Below, piece after piece: positions 1 to 15,061 of a DNA stretch of 64,000 nucleotides. The stretch spans positions 7,694,271 to 7,758,270 of the forward strand of contig NC_085859.1 of the NCBI RefSeq assembly GCF_034702125.1, written 5' to 3'. The notes beneath the pieces were generated by a model that saw only the letters and a list, made by a program, of their open reading frames with translations, was not told the DNA's origin and ran no database searches. Position numbers and translations under genes: made by a program. Source of the DNA: Engraulis encrasicolus. Taxonomy: Eukaryota; Chordata; Actinopteri; Clupeiformes; Engraulidae. Numbering within the stretch: position 1 is the first letter of the stretch; every line of letters begins with the position of its first letter.

Positions 1-605
1 GGGGCTGGTTTCACTGAGCGGCGCTGGCGTGGAGCGTCTGGCTTCACTGGGCGGCGCTGGTGTGGAACGGGCTGGCTTCACTGGGCTGGGCCAGAACGGC
101 AGGCGGGGCTGGTTTCGCTGAGCGGCGCTGGCGTGGAGCAGACTGGCTTACTGGGCGGCGCTGATGTGGAGCGGGCTGGCTTCACTGGGCTGGGCCGGAA
201 CGGCAAGCGGGGCTGGTTTCGCTGAGCGGCGCTGGCGTGGAGCGGGCTGACTTCACTGGGCTGGGCCGGAACGGCAAGCGGGGCTGGTTTCGCTGAGCGG
301 CGCTGGCGTGGAGCGGGCTGACTTCACTGGGCTGGGCCGGAACGGCAAGCGGGGCTGGTTTCGCTGAGCGGCGCTGGCGTGGAGCAGGCTGGCTTACTGG
401 GCGGCGCTGATGTGGAGCAGGCTGGCTTCACTGGGCTGTGCCGGAACGGCCAGCGGGGCTGGTTTCGCTGAGCGGCGCTGGCGTGGAGCGGGCTGACTTC
501 ACTGGGCTGGGCCGGAACGGCAAGCGGGGCTGGTTTCGCTGAGCGGCGCTGGCGTGGAGCAGGCTGGCTCCACTGGACTGGACCGGAACGGCAAGCGGGG
601 CTGGT
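1..605. repeat. 71-bp minisatellite inside the left LTR
   Basis: Direct tandem units of 71 bp begin with GGGGCTGGTTTCGCTGAGCG. Two units, near 138-205 and 384-450, carry an extra ~33 bp block containing CTTACTGGGCGGCGCTGATG. The right LTR array has only one such long unit. The array runs off the left edge, so its full copy number is unknown. Confidence 0.92.
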
Positions 606-1643
606 TGCCTATTCACTGAATGCTGGGAGAGCAGGGGGGCAAATCCGACTAGAACGAGTCAGACTGGTTGGGGGCAGACTTGACAACACTGTACCTCTGC
701 TCGTGGGGGCTTAGTATCACCGGCGGAGGACACACACACAGCACTGCAAACGTGTCCTGTTAACACAGCAAGCGAGGTTACAAGGCAAATGAACTGCAAG
801 CCACACCACAAATTATTAGGGGCCCAATGGGCCAAGACTCACACGTGCAAAGCCCCGGATGTAGAAGTATGGTGGTGTTCGGAACACGCCCTTGGTCTCA
901 GTCTTCGGTCTCCAAGTTCCAGTCTCCCCGTGGACAGCGCTAGGATCCTCCGGGAGTTCACGTTGTCGCAGCAAGCACACAGCACAGCAGTCGGGTATTC
1001 ACTTCAAGCACACAAAAAGTAGCAGAAAGCACCCACATGAAGGTGGCACACCACACAATATTTAAGGCTGCGACTCACGGTATCCCGGTAGATAGCGCTC
1101 CGTGGGGGGTGAAGGAAGTTCCCAGCTCTCAGATCCCCGGAGGGAGGATGGTAGGATAGTGTCAACCAGCCGGCACGTTCGGAGCGAGCTCACTCCTCCT
1201 TGACAGTGACACGAGTGGAGAACACACTCATTAGATCGACAAAAACGCTGGGTCCAAAGCGTTGAAAGTAAACATACAGCCCAGACCACTTGTTACTTGA
1301 TACTTGATACTTGATACTACTTAGCTTCTCGCTGCCTTCGCTCCGGTCCTTGCGCTTCTCGTCCGTTGGCTCCACCGGTCTCTCGTCTTCGCCGCCGTCG
1401 TCTCTCGTACTGCTGAAACCTAGGGCATATAAAGTTCTTCCTTCCACATAACCCTCCAATCGTGCTCCTCCATTCATTAGAGGCAATCATTGACACTTGT
1501 AGCACACAGCTGACCCCCATTGCACTGTTAGCTTCACTAGCGTGTTTACATTGGTTAAGGTCCGCCGCTTAACTGGCCCCGGGTGTCACAGTCAACCTTG
1601 CACAAACGTTCCTCCCCCACTCAATTCAGCCACCCGGGCGACA
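1..1643 (-). repeat. Left (3') LTR of Gypsy element 1, cut by the window edge
   Basis: This matches 6873-8516 almost base for base outside the minisatellite, so it is the second LTR of the element. In element orientation (minus strand) the LTR starts at 1643 with TGTCGCCC, directly next to a purine-rich tract at 1644-1655. About 270 bp of its far end, including the poly(A) signal region, lie outside the window, so the target-site duplication cannot be checked. Small differences from the right LTR are visible, for example one extra copy of a short TATCCCGG-type motif near 7935 in the right copy. Confidence 0.9.
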
Positions 1644-1655
1644 TTCTCCCCCACT
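1644..1655 (-). promoter_or_regulatory. Polypurine tract of Gypsy element 1
   Basis: On the minus strand this reads AGTGGGGGAGAA immediately before the 3' LTR start TGTCGC. That is the expected position and composition of the plus-strand priming site of an LTR retrotransposon. Confidence 0.8.
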
Positions 1656-1680
1656 GAAATGTTCTAGTCCCTAGAACTAG

Positions 1681-4600
1681 TCAAGACATCCAATTGCCAT
1701 ACCTGGCTGGGGGCTGCCCTCGAGTGCTCCGTTGGGGCCGTCTGGCCAGGGGTGGGGGGTCTTCGACCGGGAGTCTGGGGTCAGCTGGAATACGTGCCCA
1801 CCCTACTGGTAGTGGCGCCGGGGGTTCTGGCGTGGCCTCTGCTGGGGGACAGCTGATCGGGAGATTGCGGCAGGGCCGTAGGAGATTGCGATGCAACACC
1901 CGCTCTGGACCTTGCTGCCCTTCAGGTCGGACAGTGTAGACGGGCCGGTCCGGTTGCTGCCTGCGAACCACCACGTGTGGGGTGGGTTCCCAACGGTCGC
2001 TGAGCTTACCCTTCCCCTGCCGGCGGTTATCCCACACCAAGACTCGCTCTCCAGGTAGTAGGGGTGCCTCTTTTGCTGCACGGTCATACTGGCCCTTGTT
2101 CTTGGCTGCGGCCCTTTGCAGATGCGCTGTGACCCGGTCGTATGCGTAGTGGAGCTTCTGGTGGTGTTGGGCGACCCACTCCGTTTGGCTCAGCTCCACA
2201 TTGTTCCCCACAGTTCCTGTAAGCAGATCAGCTGGCAGCCGCACATGTCTCCCAAACATTAGATAGGTTGGGGCATAGCCCGTGGTACTGTGGACACTGT
2301 TGTTATATGCTTGAAGTAAAGTAGGCAGGTGTTCTACCCACCGGTTCTGTTGTTCTGTCTCCAGGGTTCCGAGCAGGCTAAGCAGTGTTTGGTTAAACCG
2401 CTCGCACTGCCCGTTCCCCTGGGGGTGGTATGGCGTGGTGCGTGTCTTTTGGCAGCCGTAGAGTTGACAGAGTTCTTTGATCACCCGGGACTCAAACGCC
2501 GGACCTTGGTCGGAGTGCAGAACCTCAGGGCACCCAAAGGCCTGGAACACAGTGGACCAGAGGGCCCGGGCCGTGGTGGCAGCCGTCTGATCCAAGGTGG
2601 GGATGGCCCAGGAGTATTTGGTGAACAGATCGGTGACGACCAAGATGTTCTGAAAGCGATCTGTTGGTCGGCTCAGGGACAGGTAGTCCATGGCAAGGAT
2701 GTGCAGAGGGGCCCTAGGCACAACGGGCACGAGTGGGGCTCGGCCATCCTGTTTGGCCTTAAACAAGAGGCAACGTTCGCAGTCCCGACGGAAGGTGGCG
2801 ATGGAGTCCTCCATCCCGGCCCAGAAGAAGTTCCGACGTAATAGGGACAATGTCCGCTCCTGCCCCTGGTGGCCTAGTTGGGAATGGTACGCCCGCAGCA
2901 GTGGCGCTGTCTGGTGAGGTGGCACCACTAGTTGTATCAACTGGGCATGAGTAGTGGAGTCCAGCACAGTTCTGCAGATGACCCCTTCCCGCAGGCTCAG
3001 TTTGGCCCAGTGACTGAGTAGTCGTCGCCCGGCGCTGGACAGTCTCTTCCTGACCTTGGCCGGCGGCAGTGCGCGGCGTTGCAGGTATTCCCGTACCACC
3101 AGGAGATCCTGGTCTTGGCCTTGCAGTTCTTTCCACCTGCAGGGGTCCCACCCCCAGCTAACTGGGACTGCCTCCACCTGAGCCCCTGGTGCCTCTACCG
3201 CTGCCACCAGCAATTGTTCTTCGGGAGGTGTGACTGGCGCTGATGTCTCTGCTTCGGTGGTGGGATACCTGGACAGTACATCGGCATTCGTGTGTTCCCG
3301 ACCCGGACGGTACTGGATCTGGTAGTCGTAATTGGCCAGCTGCTGCACCCAGCGTTGTTCGACCGCTCCCAATCTCGCCGTTTGCAAGTGCACTAGGGGG
3401 TTATTGTCGGTTACGATGGTTACCTTGGCGCCCCATAAGTAGTCCTTGAATTTCTCGCTCAAGGCCCACTTCATCGCGAGGAGTTCCAATTTGAACGAGC
3501 TATAGTTCGAATCGTTCCGTTCGGCTGGGTGGAGGCTCCTGCTGGCGTAGGCGATGACCTTCTCCACGCCCTCCTGCTTCTGGGCTAGGACGGCCCCAAG
3601 ACCAGAGTTGCTGGCATCTGTGTACAAGAGGAACGGTTGGGTGAAGTCGGCATAGGCCAAGATGGGTGCCTGCAGGAGTTCGGCTTTCAGCTGTTGGAAG
3701 GCCTCCTCGCACTCAGGGCTCCAGGTAATGCGAGGGGAAGTGTGTCTTCGGGGGCGTCCCGTGCCAGCCAGCAGCGCGTTAAGTGGTTTGGCGATCTTGG
3801 AGAAGTTTTTAATGAATCTCCTATAATAGCCGACGAATCCAAGAAATGCCCTTACATGGCGAACGGTCTTTGGGGTCAGGAAGTGTTGGACTGCAGTCAC
3901 TTTGTCGGGGTCCGGTGTAACGCCCTGGTAGCTGACACAGTGCCCCAGGAATTTCACCTGTCTCCGCAACAGCTGGCACTTTTCTGGCCTTAGTTTGAGG
4001 CCATACTTCTCCATGGCTTGGAATACCTCTTCCAGGTGTTTCAGATGTGAGGCGAAGTCAGGCGAAAACACGATCACGTCGTCAAGGTAAACCAGGGTGG
4101 AGTCGACCAGCTGTCCGTTCAAGCAGCGCTGCATCAGCCGCTGGAAGGTAGCCGGGGCGTTGCAGAGGCCGAAGGGCATGCGTTCCCACTCGAATAGGCC
4201 GAAGGGCGTGGTGAAGGCGGTTTTCTCCCGGTCTTCTTCGTCTACCCGCACCTGCCAGTACCCACTTGCTAGATCGAGGGTGGAGTACCAAGCGGCGCGC
4301 GTCAGGCTGGTTAGCGAGTCTTCAATTCGTGGGAGGGGGAACGCATCCTTCTTAGTCACCTGGTTGAGCTTCCGGTAATCGACGCAGAACCTCCAAGCCC
4401 CCGACTTCTTCTGCACAAGCACTATCCCAGCGGCCCAAGGGCTACTACTCTCCCGAATGATGCCTCCTTCCAGCATACCCCTCAAGAGGGCGCGGACCTC
4501 ATGGTAGAGGGTGGGCGGAACAGGTCTGTAACGTTCGCGAATTGGGGCTGCGTCACCTGTGGGGATCCGATGTTGGATGACGTCGGTGCAGCCATAGTCT

Positions 4601-5691
4601 TCGTCGTGGGTGGAGAAGATGTGGTGCCATCTGGCCAGGAGCTGGCGCAGTTGCCGTGTCTGCTCTTCCTCCAACGCTTCACCCGATAAGGAGTCGCCCT
4701 GCATATGGCTTGGCAGTGTTTCGCTGGGTTGGTCATCCCCTCGGCCAACGTGCATGATGCCCACCTCTGCAACCGCCTCAGCCACTTGGTCGAAGTGCAG
4801 GTCTCTTCCGCTTTGTATCTGCTCTAGGCCCACTGCCGTGACCCGTGCCAACCCTTGCCGTCGATGGAGGTAGACTGGGTAGGGGAGAGTGTTACGCACC
4901 CTCACCGGGACGCGGCCCCTACGTACCGTTGCAAGGGTCCGGGCGACCTCAACGTTTGCACAGTCTCCGTGTGGTTCCACCAGCACCCAGTTTTCTGGCC
5001 CATAGTTCCGTACCGGTACCCGCGCCAGCACCATAGCTTCGCTTCGGGGGGGGATGGAGATGGCGTACTGGCAGGCGACGCGTGCAGTGTCCTCCTGCTC
5101 CATCTGGGCCTGACTGGATTGAATTCGATGGCAGTCTGCGAAGACATGGTCCCATTTCTTGCTGTCTGCGGTGCGACGGGTTTGAGCAGTGGAGCTTTGA
5201 TGGTCTTTGAAGAGCGCCTCCCAGCAGGCTGCGATGACATTCATGCCCAATAAGGCCCGGTGGGCCCCCAGGCATTGGTCCTTGACGATGACAGCCCCTT
5301 TTTCTGGCACTTGGACACCCCGAACGTGGAAATCCGCTACCATGTAGCCGACATATGGTATGTCGAGGCCATTTGCTCCTCGCAGGGTCAGCCACGGTGC
5401 CTTAGTGTCTGGTAATTCCTGCGCACCAAAGAGTTCGTCACACAAGCTTTTGGACAAGAGAGTGACTTGGGAACCGGTATCTACAAGACAGTTGACAACG
5501 TGCCCATTAATGTGTACAGGAACCACCGGACACTGACCAATCAAGGCATCTCTGGGGACAGGTGGGGCACCATTTTCAGGGGATCCGACTACTTGGGCCG
5601 CAGTAGTCGGAGTAGCTAAAAACCCCCTTGGGAGGCACGGCGCTCTGTACAGAATCGGCTGATGTGTCCGGCTTTGCCACATCGAAGGCAT
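1681..5691 (-). CDS. pol: Gypsy element 1 Pol (protease-RT-RNase H-integrase)
   Basis: An open frame of 1336 codons encodes a standard Ty3/Gypsy polyprotein that copies element RNA into DNA and integrates it. Visible domains in order: aspartic protease with DTGS at residues 71-74; reverse transcriptase with the YLDD catalytic box at 535-538; RNase H starting near TDAS at 691; integrase zinc finger H935/H941/C971/C974; integrase triad D1002, D1061, E1097, with the usual 35-residue D-E spacing. No stop or frameshift interrupts it and no env frame follows. It overlaps the end of gag by 76 nt in the -1 frame, so it is probably made by ribosomal frameshifting rather than from its first methionine. 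It looks catalytically intact. Confidence 0.95.
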   Translation of the reverse strand: MPSMWQSRTHQPILYRAPCLPRGFLATPTTAAQVVGSPENGAPPVPRDALIGQCPVVPVHINGHVVNCLVDTGSQVTLLSKSLCDELFGAQELPDTKAPWLTLRGANGLDIPYVGYMVADFHVRGVQVPEKGAVIVKDQCLGAHRALLGMNVIAACWEALFKDHQSSTAQTRRTADSKKWDHVFADCHRIQSSQAQMEQEDTARVACQYAISIPPRSEAMVLARVPVRNYGPENWVLVEPHGDCANVEVARTLATVRRGRVPVRVRNTLPYPVYLHRRQGLARVTAVGLEQIQSGRDLHFDQVAEAVAEVGIMHVGRGDDQPSETLPSHMQGDSLSGEALEEEQTRQLRQLLARWHHIFSTHDEDYGCTDVIQHRIPTGDAAPIRERYRPVPPTLYHEVRALLRGMLEGGIIRESSSPWAAGIVLVQKKSGAWRFCVDYRKLNQVTKKDAFPLPRIEDSLTSLTRAAWYSTLDLASGYWQVRVDEEDREKTAFTTPFGLFEWERMPFGLCNAPATFQRLMQRCLNGQLVDSTLVYLDDVIVFSPDFASHLKHLEEVFQAMEKYGLKLRPEKCQLLRRQVKFLGHCVSYQGVTPDPDKVTAVQHFLTPKTVRHVRAFLGFVGYYRRFIKNFSKIAKPLNALLAGTGRPRRHTSPRITWSPECEEAFQQLKAELLQAPILAYADFTQPFLLYTDASNSGLGAVLAQKQEGVEKVIAYASRSLHPAERNDSNYSSFKLELLAMKWALSEKFKDYLWGAKVTIVTDNNPLVHLQTARLGAVEQRWVQQLANYDYQIQYRPGREHTNADVLSRYPTTEAETSAPVTPPEEQLLVAAVEAPGAQVEAVPVSWGWDPCRWKELQGQDQDLLVVREYLQRRALPPAKVRKRLSSAGRRLLSHWAKLSLREGVICRTVLDSTTHAQLIQLVVPPHQTAPLLRAYHSQLGHQGQERTLSLLRRNFFWAGMEDSIATFRRDCERCLLFKAKQDGRAPLVPVVPRAPLHILAMDYLSLSRPTDRFQNILVVTDLFTKYSWAIPTLDQTAATTARALWSTVFQAFGCPEVLHSDQGPAFESRVIKELCQLYGCQKTRTTPYHPQGNGQCERFNQTLLSLLGTLETEQQNRWVEHLPTLLQAYNNSVHSTTGYAPTYLMFGRHVRLPADLLTGTVGNNVELSQTEWVAQHHQKLHYAYDRVTAHLQRAAAKNKGQYDRAAKEAPLLPGERVLVWDNRRQGKGKLSDRWEPTPHVVVRRQQPDRPVYTVRPEGQQGPERVLHRNLLRPCRNLPISCPPAEATPEPPAPLPVGWARIPADPRLPVEDPPPLARRPQRSTRGQPPARYGNWMS

Positions 5692-6536
5692 ATCGGCTTG
5701 CCCTGCTCATCCCATTGTAATCTGGAGTTGGGCCTAGTTGGGTGTCGTTGTGAGTCGCGTCCCCCATCCGAATAAGCCCTCTCTCGTGGAGGAGGGTTCG
5801 CCGGTCGGACTTGGCTGACGGCCTCGATCAGTTGTTTAGTCAACTCCTGCATTTGAGCACGTAGCTCGAGTTTCCAATCTTCTGGTGGCGGGGCAGTTGC
5901 CTCCACTACCCTGTGCGCAGCCATGCACACGGGTGCTTCTTCACTTCCGGCATAATCTTGTTCGAGTGCTATAGCTTCACTTCGGATCTGTTCGAACGTC
6001 ATGGCTGGATTCTGGCGGAGCTGTAGCCTCAAGTTCTGTCGGATGGGGCCTTCCCTCAACCCAAGGATGAACTGGTCTCTGATTAGGGTTTCACCTGCGC
6101 CCAAAGAGGGGTCGTTGCGTCGCTGTAGCTGGCTTGCTAGCTCTCGTAGCTGTAGCGAGAAGGATCGCAGGGACTGTCCAGGTGATTGTTTGCAATTGAA
6201 AAAGCGAGATCGTAGGATGGCCATCGAGGTGTTATCTCCATACAGTTGGGACAGGTAGTCGAACACAGCCGCTGCGGTGCCTCGTTTATCTGCGGGCGCT
6301 GCCTGTACTTCCCTCTTGGCTTCGCCCTCCAAGGACCCCAACACGAACCCCAGGCATTGTGCTTCGTTCAAGCCTTGTAATCCAGCCAAGTACTCTACTT
6401 GTGACTTCCATTCTCGAAAGGTCAGGTTTGAGCCAGGTCCTCCATACTTCTGCGCCCACGGCGCTCCCATAAACACCGGCATCACTTGGGGGGCTGGTGT
6501 AGCAGGTCGAACCGCTGGTACATCGTCTTGTGACAT
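5616..6536 (-). CDS. gag: Gypsy element 1 Gag with zinc knuckle
   Basis: A 306-codon frame on the minus strand lies upstream of pol. It has a retrotransposon-gag type capsid region (roughly residues 30-200, including a conserved-looking REWKSQVEYLAGL stretch) and one C-terminal CCHC zinc knuckle at C283, C286, H291, C296. Gag should package element RNA into virus-like particles. It ends with a TAG codon at 5616-5618, directly preceded by a slippery heptamer that would pass ribosomes into the pol frame. The start at 6536 is the first methionine after the untranslated leader. The frame is undamaged. Confidence 0.92.
   Translation of the reverse strand: MSQDDVPAVRPATPAPQVMPVFMGAPWAQKYGGPGSNLTFREWKSQVEYLAGLQGLNEAQCLGFVLGSLEGEAKREVQAAPADKRGTAAAVFDYLSQLYGDNTSMAILRSRFFNCKQSPGQSLRSFSLQLRELASQLQRRNDPSLGAGETLIRDQFILGLREGPIRQNLRLQLRQNPAMTFEQIRSEAIALEQDYAGSEEAPVCMAAHRVVEATAPPPEDWKLELRAQMQELTKQLIEAVSQVRPANPPPRERAYSDGGRDSQRHPTRPNSRLQWDEQGKPICLRCGKAGHISRFCTERRASQGGF
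5619..5625 (-). promoter_or_regulatory. Predicted -1 ribosomal frameshift site (GGGTTTT)
   Basis: In the gag frame the minus strand reads G GGT TTT and then TAG, a textbook X XXY YYZ heptamer ending at the gag stop. The pol frame is offset by -1 (start offset 845 nt, 2 modulo 3) and stays open across the site. A downstream RNA structure was not modelled. Confidence 0.75.
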
Positions 6537-6601
6537 TGTTAGGTGGGTGCTAGTTGCTCAATTCAGGGGTAGAGGAAAAATCCTTGCCGACTACTGCCAA
6601 A
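6537..6601 (-). other. Gypsy element 1 leader with candidate primer-binding site
   Basis: This short leader lies between the 5' LTR and the gag start. Directly inside the LTR the minus strand reads T then TGGCAGTAGTCGG, so a primer-binding site beginning TGG is plausible. I did not recognise the matching tRNA. Confidence 0.4.
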
Positions 6602-6739
6602 TGTCGCAGGTCGTGAGGCGCTAACCGCCGACACGATACACCTTGGTTTTTACCCCTGAAGAGCAACTCACAGACACCAAACAAGCACAAGACAAGGGAT
6701 TGCAGTACCAAGTTCAAATGTTTTATTAAAGGGTTAAAA

Positions 6740-6740
<1 letters not shown>

Positions 6741-6773
<33 letters not shown>
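6741..6773. repeat. Homopolymer run of 33 G
   Basis: An uninterrupted G run lies just inside the right LTR, next to the poly(A) signal. It could form a quadruplex, and its length is easily misread by sequencing. Confidence 0.9.
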
Positions 6774-6777
<4 letters not shown>

Positions 6778-6925
6778 CTCTGTTTTGGGGTGTCGAGGGG
6801 GGGGTGTGTGGACTGGAGAAGAGGGTCTCGCAGGGAGTGGGCAGGTTGCACTGGGCGGCGGCGGCGGACGACCAACAGCGACAACTGGAGAGGGGGTGGA
6901 GTGACTGGTCGTCGCTGGACCAACA

Positions 6926-7455
6926 GGAGGGGCTGGTTTCGCTGAGCGGCGCTGGCTGGCTTCACTGGGCTGGGCCGGAACGGCAAGCGGGGCTGGTTTC
7001 GCTGAGCGGCGCTGGCGTGGAGCGGGCTGACTTCACTGGGCTGGGCCGGAACGGCAAGCGGGGCTGGTTTCGCTGAGCGGCGCTGGCGTGGAGCAGGCTG
7101 ACTTCACTGGGCTGGGCCGGAACGGCAAGCGGGGCTGGTTTCGCTGAGCGGCGCTGGCGTGGAGCAGACTGGCTTACTGGGCGGCGCTGATGTGGAGCGG
7201 GCTGGCTTCACTGGGCTGGGCCGGAACGGCAAGCGGGGCTGGTTTCGCTGAGCGGCGCTGGCGTGGAGCAGGCTGGCTTCACTGGGCTGGGCCGGAACGG
7301 CAAGCGGGGCTGGTTTCGCTGAGCGGCGCTGGCGTGGAGCGGCTGACTTCACTGGGCTGGGCCGGAACGGCAAGCGGGGCTGGTTTCGCTGAGCGGCGCT
7401 GGCGTGGAGCGGGCTGGCTCCACTGGACTGGGCCGGAACGGCAAGCGGGGGCTGG
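6926..7455. repeat. 71-bp minisatellite inside the right LTR
   Basis: Same family of units as at 1-605, about seven copies, with one long variant unit near 7165-7230. The order and number of variant units differ from the left LTR, so the array has changed since insertion or during reverse transcription. It is G-rich on the plus strand. Confidence 0.9.
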
Positions 7456-8516
7456 TTGCCTATTCACTGAATGCTGGGAGAGCAGGGGGGCAAATCCGAC
7501 TAGAACGAGTCAGACTGGTTGGGGGCAGACTTGACAACACTGTACCTCTGCTCGTGGGGGCTTAGTATCACCGGCGGAGGACACACACACAGCACTGCAA
7601 ACGTGTCCTGTTAACACAGCAAGCGAGGTTACAAGGCAAATGAACTGCAAGCCACACCACAAATTATTAGGGGCCCAATGGGCCAAGACTCACACGTGCA
7701 AAGCCCCGGATGTAGAAGTATGGTGGTGTTCGGAACACGCCCTTGGTCTCAGTCTTCGGTCTCCAAGTTCCAGTCTCCCCGTGGACAGCGCTAGGATCCT
7801 CCGGGAGTTCACGTTGTCGCAGCAAGCACACAGCACAGCAGTCGGGTATTCACTTCAAGCACACAAAAAGTAGCAGAAAGCACCCACATGAAGGTGGCAC
7901 ACCACACAATATTTAAGGCTGCGACTCACGGTATCCCGGTATCCCGGTAGATAGCGCTCCGTGGAAGGTGAAGGAAGTTCCCAGCTCTCAGATCCCCGGA
8001 GGGAGGATGGTAGGATAGTGTCAACCAGCCGGCGCGTTCGGAGCGAGCTCACTCCTCCTTGACAGTGACACGAGTGGAGAACACACTCATTAGATCGACA
8101 AAAACGCTGGGTCCAAAGCGTTGAAAGTAAACATACAGCCCAGACCACTTGATACTTGATACTTTATACTTGATACTTGATACTTGAGACTACTTAGCTT
8201 CTCGCTGCCTTCGCTCCGGTCCTTGCGCCTCTCGTCCGTTGGCTCCACCGGTCTCCCGTCTTCGCCGCCGTCGTCTCTCGTACTGCTGAAACCTAGGGCA
8301 TATAAAGTTCTTCCTTCCACATAACCCTCCAATCGTGCTCCTCCATTCATTAGAGGCAATCATCGACACTTGTAGCACACAGCTGACCCCCATTGCACTG
8401 TTAGCTTCACTAGCGTGTTTACATTGGTTAAGGTCCGCCGCTTAACTGGCCCCGTGTGTCGCAGCCAACCTTGCACAAACGTTCCTCCCCCACTCAATTC
8501 AGCCACCCGGGCGACA

Positions 8517-9469
8517 GATGCATATCAAACCATACAGTATGCTCATTGCCTGCTTTACCACATTTTACCTTTGCCTTATTACCTGTTTCACCACAGTTTC
8601 ATAAGGACATTGTAGTCTGTCACTTCAGAGGAAAATGGTGGATGATTACATTCTAAAACAAAGCGCCCCTGCGAAACTCCCCAGGTAGTCCTGTTGCAGC
8701 AGATTGACATGGCTTAGTTAACACTTAGTTTGCAAAACATTGAAAAATGAGTTCATTCAACTTTGTAATAGCAGTACTCCAAAACTTCACGTTGAAAGTT
8801 GAAACTTTTAACTTAAAAACTCTGTGCAGAAGGTTGCCTTGAGTTGAAGCCAACTTTCATTTCTTAGTGTAGATTAATTGACCTTATCCATTCTAGGCAT
8901 CCTATATCCAATTTTGTATATCATTTCAACATCTCAGTTAAGATCAGCTTTTTACCAAAAACTTACAAAAGTTTGTAGAAATAACATTGAGAAAGTGGAA
9001 GTTGCAACTTGGAAAGTGGCAATTTCACGATTGGGGGGCTCAAAAATCCCTGTAAGATGAACAATGTCAAGTTGTAGTTTTACAGTGTATACATATACAA
9101 AATTATGAACATTATATGAAGCATACTAAGAAAGTAACTGTAAATTCCATGTACAATTGGTACTGTATTCATACTAGTTTCGCCTAATAATTCTGTATGA
9201 GGAAACATCAAAAGGGGCCACTTGCAGGAGTAAATCATACATGGCATATACAGTATATTTTATATATTTTATACTTCTACAATGATTTACGGATGAGACA
9301 GTGTATAATGTGTATAAGTTCTTTACCATTTTTTTCCATACAGAGTGACACAAGCATGACTCTAATGCTGTTTGGCAATGGAAATCTGCTTCACAGCCAT
9401 ACATGGACATTGTTCAATAGGATTTAGTGTCATGTTAGAACAGCATTGTCTCTGTAACCATTCGACCTT

Positions 9470-9471
<2 letters not shown>
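8517..9471. other. No gene seen; 5' side of TRIM gene A
   Basis: AT-rich unique sequence. From about 9345 it matches the intron 2 sequence of TRIM gene B (24306 onward), but the 96-bp exon 2 that lies about 80 bp further upstream in gene B has no counterpart here. Confidence 0.6.
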
Positions 9472-9523
<52 letters not shown>

Positions 9524-9546
9524 TGTGTGTGTGTCTGTGTCTGTGT
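9472..9546. repeat. (GT)n microsatellite before exon 3 of TRIM gene A
   Basis: A pure to slightly interrupted GT run ends a few bases from the exon 3 acceptor. The same position carries GT runs in genes B (24402-24576) and C (50350-50449). Confidence 0.95.
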
Positions 9547-9554
9547 TCTATCAG

Positions 9555-15061
<5,507 letters not shown>

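Larger units (their letters stand above)
6602..8516 (-). repeat. Right (5') LTR of Gypsy element 1, about 1.9 kb
   Basis: The outer end (8516) matches the left copy up to its polypurine-tract junction. The inner end at 6602 is inferred because it gives a perfect 6-bp terminal inverted repeat, TGTCGC...GCGACA, in TG...CA form. In element orientation the order is unique sequence (8516-7470), the 71-bp minisatellite, a poly-G/C run at 6741-6773, a poly(A) signal AATAAA near 6721-6726, and the LTR end. The flank after 8516 starts GATGC. Confidence 0.82.

Noticed and set aside
1..605. CRISPR-like array
   Set aside because: Units are contiguous direct repeats without variable spacers, in a eukaryotic LTR.
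789..1022. 77-codon plus-strand frame in the left LTR, with an identical frame at 7640-7873
   Set aside because: It is antisense to the element and identical only because the LTRs are copies. No domain or splice context.
1681..5691. An env gene in Gypsy element 1
   Set aside because: The pol stop is about 25 bp from the polypurine tract, leaving no room for another gene.
7104..7534. Proline/serine/alanine-rich frames in the 71-bp repeats
   Set aside because: 71 is not a multiple of three, so the frames change each unit. They are by-products of the GC-rich repeat.
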